Under the pieces are notes generated by a model. That model was given only the letters and a program-made list of their open reading frames with translations. It ran no database searches and had not been told where the DNA came from. A stretch of 8,463 nt of DNA from an uncultured Hyphomicrobiales bacterium. GTDB taxonomy: Bacteria; Pseudomonadota; Alphaproteobacteria; Rhizobiales; Beijerinckiaceae. This document shows positions 6,268-8,463 of the stretch, piece after piece. The DNA lies in contig CAIXDD010000312.1 of the NCBI GenBank assembly GCA_903918155.1, forward strand, positions 1 through 8,463, written 5' to 3'. The position numbers and the translations under genes were made by a program. How positions within the stretch are numbered: position 1 is the stretch's first letter; every line of letters starts with the position of its first letter.

Positions 6268-6633
6268 ATGAAACAGGTTCTCGTCGTGGATGATTCGATC
6301 GTCATTCGAAAGGTCGCGCGCCGCATCCTCGAAGGCCTGAGCTTCGAGATCATGGAAGCGGAGAACGGACAGGACGCGCTCAAAGCCTGCGCGCGCCGCA
6401 TGCCCGACGCCATTCTGCTCGACTGGAACATGCCCGTCATGGACGGCATGCAATTCCTGCGCGAGCTGCGTCGGCGCCCCGACGGCGGCGGCCCGAAAGT
6501 GATTTTCTGCACGACGGAGAACGACGTCGCCCATATCGCGCGCGCGGTGAACGCGGGCGCCGACGAATATATCATGAAACCATTCGACCGCGAGATCATC
6601 GCGTTGAAGTTCCAGGAAATAGGTTTGTGCTGA
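6268..6633 (+). CDS. cheY: Chemotaxis response regulator CheY
   Basis: A single-domain receiver of 121 residues. It has VLVVDDS with the acidic pair Asp8-Asp9, the phosphoacceptor Asp52 in LLDWNMPVMDG, Thr82 in FCTTEND and Lys104 in YIMKPFD, so all residues needed for phosphorylation by CheA are present. Phosphorylated CheY would normally act at the flagellar motor switch, or as a phosphate sink. The C-terminus (KFQEIGLC) is like that of other alphaproteobacterial CheY proteins encoded next to cheAW. This argues that it is a true CheY and not a receiver split off from CheB. A strong Shine-Dalgarno sequence (AGGAG, 6257-6261) overlaps the cheW stop, 6 nt before the ATG. Its own stop lies inside cheB. 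Confidence 0.93.
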   Translation: MKQVLVVDDSIVIRKVARRILEGLSFEIMEAENGQDALKACARRMPDAILLDWNMPVMDGMQFLRELRRRPDGGGPKVIFCTTENDVAHIARAVNAGADEYIMKPFDREIIALKFQEIGLC

Positions 6634-7274
6634 ACAGCCTCGCCGATCCGCCCGCCGGGCCCGCGCGCAAGGTCCGCCAAGGCGCCCCCTTGCGCGCCAT
6701 CGCCTTTGGCGCGTCCACTGGCGGATTGCAGCCGCTCGCGACGATCCTGCGCATGCTTGCGGGCCGCCGTCTCGATGCGCCGCTGCTCGTCGCGCTCCAC
6801 ACGCCGCCGCAATTTTGCGAGACCGTGGCCGGCGCCTTGCGGCGCGAGAGCGGACGCGTGGTCGTCGCAGCCACGATCCCCGCCCCGCTCCTCCCCGATG
6901 CGATCTATCTCGCAGCCGCCGACATGCATCTGAACATCCTGCGCAAGCTCGGACAGCCGGAGGCGCAAAGCGTTGAGCCCTCCCCCGACGACCGCTATCG
7001 CCCCAGCGTTGACCTGTTGTTCGCCAGCGCGGCGCAGGCGTTCCGGCGCGACCTTCTGGCGATCGTGCTCACGGGCATGGGCGAGGATGGGCTTGCGGGC
7101 GCGCGCGCCGTCGTGGACTCCGGCGGTCAGGTGGTGACGCAAGCGCCGCAAACCTGCGCCGCGCCCACGATGCCGGCCGCCGTGATAGCCGCCGGCCTGA
7201 GCCGCGCCAGCATGTCGCCTGAAGAAATCGCCGCCCATATCCTCATTCGCAGGGACGCAATCGCCCATGCTTAA
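6627..7274 (+). CDS. cheB: Protein-glutamate methylesterase CheB, lacking the receiver domain
   Basis: CheB removes methyl groups from receptors, and deamidates glutamines in them, to reset adaptation. This 215-residue protein is a methylesterase domain alone: the usual N-terminal receiver of about 120 residues is absent. The catalytic triad is visible as Ser30 (FGASTGG), His58 (ALHTPPQF) and Asp154 (LTGMGEDG). The Ser-His and His-Asp spacings of 28 and 96 are close to those of the enteric enzyme. The GTG start at 6627 overlaps the cheY stop by 7 nt and is preceded by AGGAAATAGG. There is no room upstream for a receiver, because cheY fills that space in another frame. It overlaps cheR by 8 nt. 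Without a receiver it cannot be switched on by CheA in the usual way. Confident as a CheB catalytic domain; its regulation is unknown. Confidence 0.88.
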   Translation: MLNSLADPPAGPARKVRQGAPLRAIAFGASTGGLQPLATILRMLAGRRLDAPLLVALHTPPQFCETVAGALRRESGRVVVAATIPAPLLPDAIYLAAADMHLNILRKLGQPEAQSVEPSPDDRYRPSVDLLFASAAQAFRRDLLAIVLTGMGEDGLAGARAVVDSGGQVVTQAPQTCAAPTMPAAVIAAGLSRASMSPEEIAAHILIRRDAIAHA

Positions 7275-8130
7275 TGAAGCGCAATCCTGGTTCGACGTGC
7301 TGCGGCGCGAAGTGAAGCGCTCGACCGGCGTGGTGATCGAGACCGATCGCGCGTCCTTCGTCGCCTCGCGCCTGGCGAGCGTCGCCCGCGACCTCGGCTT
7401 CCCCGACTCGCAGCATTTGTGCATGGCGCTCATCGGCCCGCGCCGCGCGGAGGTGCATGCGCCCATCATCGATGCGATGGTGGTGAACGAGACCTCCTTC
7501 TTTCGCGACAAGACGCCGTTCGAGACGTTCTGCAACACGGTGCTTCCCGCCATGCTCGCCGCCCGCGCCAATGTGCGCGCGCTGCGGATCTGGTGCGCCG
7601 CCTGCTCGACGGGGCAGGAGGCCTATTCCATCGCCATGACGCTGGACGAGGAGGCGCGCGCGCTCTCGGGCTGGCGCGTGGAGATCACCGGCGTGGACGT
7701 GTCGCAAACGGCGATCGAGGCCGCGCGGGCGGGCGCGTATAACCAGTTTCAGGTGCAACGCGGCCTCGCAGTGTCGCAATTGCTGCGCTATTTCCGCCGT
7801 TCACGCGACATGTGGACCATTTCCGAACATATTCGCGAGCGCGTGCGCTTCGAGCGCATGAACCTGCTCGACACGACGCCCCGCGCGGGCGCGTTCGACG
7901 TGATCTTCTGCCGCAACCTGATGCTGTATCTCGATGCGCACGGCAGGCGGACGCTGCTGGAGCGTCTCTCGGGCGCTTTGACGCCCGACGGCTATCTCTT
8001 TCTCGGCGCCACCGAGACGGCGCTGGGCAGCGAGGATTTCCAGCCCTGCCCCAACCAGCCCTGGCTCGCGCGCCCGCGCAGCGCAGGGGCGCAGGCGCAG
8101 CGTCCGCATCTGCGCGTCGTCGGCGCGTGA
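7267..8130 (+). CDS. cheR: Chemotaxis protein methyltransferase CheR
   Basis: CheR transfers methyl groups from S-adenosylmethionine to glutamates on chemoreceptors, opposing CheB. The 287-residue protein has the N-terminal helical domain with MVVNETSFFRD (residues 71-81), then the SAM-binding loop WCAACSTGQEAYSIAM (109-124), GVDVS (142-146), the phrase YNQFQVQRGL common in alphaproteobacterial CheR, and FCRNLMLYLD (214-223). The C-terminus (about 265 onward) is a short, unconserved tail. The ATG at 7267 lies inside the last codons of cheB, an overlap of 8 nt, so coupling is likely. The gene ends the plus-strand cluster and converges on ctrA after 63 nt. Confidence 0.92.
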   Translation: MLNEAQSWFDVLRREVKRSTGVVIETDRASFVASRLASVARDLGFPDSQHLCMALIGPRRAEVHAPIIDAMVVNETSFFRDKTPFETFCNTVLPAMLAARANVRALRIWCAACSTGQEAYSIAMTLDEEARALSGWRVEITGVDVSQTAIEAARAGAYNQFQVQRGLAVSQLLRYFRRSRDMWTISEHIRERVRFERMNLLDTTPRAGAFDVIFCRNLMLYLDAHGRRTLLERLSGALTPDGYLFLGATETALGSEDFQPCPNQPWLARPRSAGAQAQRPHLRVVGA

Positions 8131-8144
8131 GGCCAAAAGGCAAA

Positions 8145-8169
8145 GCGCCCCGCGGGCAAGGCGAGGCGC
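8145..8169 (-). terminator. Terminator-like hairpin between cheR and ctrA
   Basis: GCGCC-C-CGC (8145-8153) pairs with GCG-A-GGCGC (8161-8169) around a 7-nt loop: eight base pairs with one C-A mismatch. On the minus strand it is followed by TTTGCCTTTTGG, so it best fits an intrinsic terminator for ctrA. On the plus strand no T run follows, although the hairpin may still protect the che transcript end. Confidence 0.45.
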
Positions 8170-8193
8170 GTTGCAAACGTCAAGAAAGCGTGA

Positions 8194-8463
8194 TCAGGCG
8201 GTGATGCGCTCTTCGGACTCGGAGGGCTCGCGCAGCACATAGCCGCGGCCCCAGACGGTCTCGATGTAATTGCGGCCCTGGCTCGCATTCGCGAGCTTCT
8301 TGCGCAATTTGCAGATGAACACGTCGATGATCTTCAGTTCCGGCTCGTCCATGCCGCCATAGAGATGGTTGAGGAACATCTCCTTGGTGAGCGTCGTTCC
8401 CTTGCGCAGGGAGAGCAGCTCGAGCATCTGATATTCCTTGCCGGTCAGATGCACGCGGTTGCC
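8194..8463 (-). CDS. ctrA: Cell-cycle response regulator CtrA, C-terminal DNA-binding domain (cut by window edge)
   Basis: The 89 residues visible on the minus strand begin GNRVHLTGKEYQML and include LSLRKGTTLTKEMFLNHLYG, DEPELKIIDVFICKLRKKL and YIETVWGRGYVLREP. This is the OmpR-type winged-helix domain of CtrA, recognisable nearly word for word. CtrA binds TTAA-N7-TTAA sites and controls cell division, motility and envelope genes across alphaproteobacteria. The receiver domain with the phosphorylated aspartate lies beyond the window. The last residues (SESEERITA) are a variable tail. It is convergent with cheR and encoded less than 6 kb from chpT, the phosphotransferase that phosphorylates it. 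Confidence 0.95.
   Translation of the reverse strand, partial: GNRVHLTGKEYQMLELLSLRKGTTLTKEMFLNHLYGGMDEPELKIIDVFICKLRKKLANASQGRNYIETVWGRGYVLREPSESEERITA

Noticed and set aside
6268..6633. The cheY gene as a receiver split off from cheB by a frameshift
   Set aside because: The protein ends like complete CheY proteins of related bacteria, has its own strong Shine-Dalgarno sequence, and cheB follows with its own start. A simple break of one fused gene is unlikely.
1..8463. CRISPR arrays, insertion sequences, phage genes or a novel defence system
   Set aside because: No spaced direct repeats, terminal inverted repeats or transposase motifs are visible. The only defence-related sequence is the partial hsdM.

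Overview
The window looks like a high-GC alphaproteobacterial chromosome, most likely of the order Hyphomicrobiales (Rhizobiales). The reasons are a CtrA C-terminal domain of the classical type, a ChpT phosphotransferase, an EipA/DUF1134 protein, and a CheY with the usual alphaproteobacterial C-terminus. I cannot name the genus from sequence alone.

Left part (1-527): the 5' end of a type I restriction-modification methyltransferase gene (hsdM, minus strand, cut by the window edge) with a good promoter of its own. Next comes a tRNA-Glu(CTC) gene on the minus strand with an encoded CCA end. An R-M gene lying just past the 3' end of a tRNA gene suggests the edge of an integrated accessory region.

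Middle-left (528-1987): two minus-strand envelope genes. One encodes a membrane-anchored coiled-coil protein whose reading frame appears broken by a shift in a GC-dinucleotide run. The other is eipA (DUF1134), a periplasmic envelope-integrity protein with a twin-arginine-like signal. Upstream of eipA, in a gene-free stretch of 406 bases, is a candidate CtrA box.

Middle to right (2394-8130): a compact plus-strand cluster chpT-cheA-cheW-cheY-cheB-cheR. The cheAW, cheYB and cheBR junctions overlap by 4, 7 and 8 nt, and cheW-cheY is 9 nt apart, so translation is probably coupled. It holds the core chemotaxis machinery (kinase, coupling protein, response regulator, methylesterase, methyltransferase) but no receptor, cheD or flagellar gene. 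Two proteins are unusual: CheB has no receiver domain, and the receiver at the CheA C-terminus has lost its acidic pair. A perfect 9-bp stem covers the only visible Shine-Dalgarno sequence of cheA.

Right edge (8194-8463): the C-terminal DNA-binding half of ctrA, minus strand, convergent with cheR, with a terminator-like hairpin between them. ChpT passes phosphate to CtrA in the CckA-ChpT-CtrA relay, so the window places a cell-cycle phosphotransferase, its target regulator, a probable CtrA-regulated gene (eipA) and a chemotaxis operon side by side. From memory, similar chpT-che-ctrA neighbourhoods occur in related genera. I see no wholly new system; the novelty lies in details of the che proteins and of the cheA leader.
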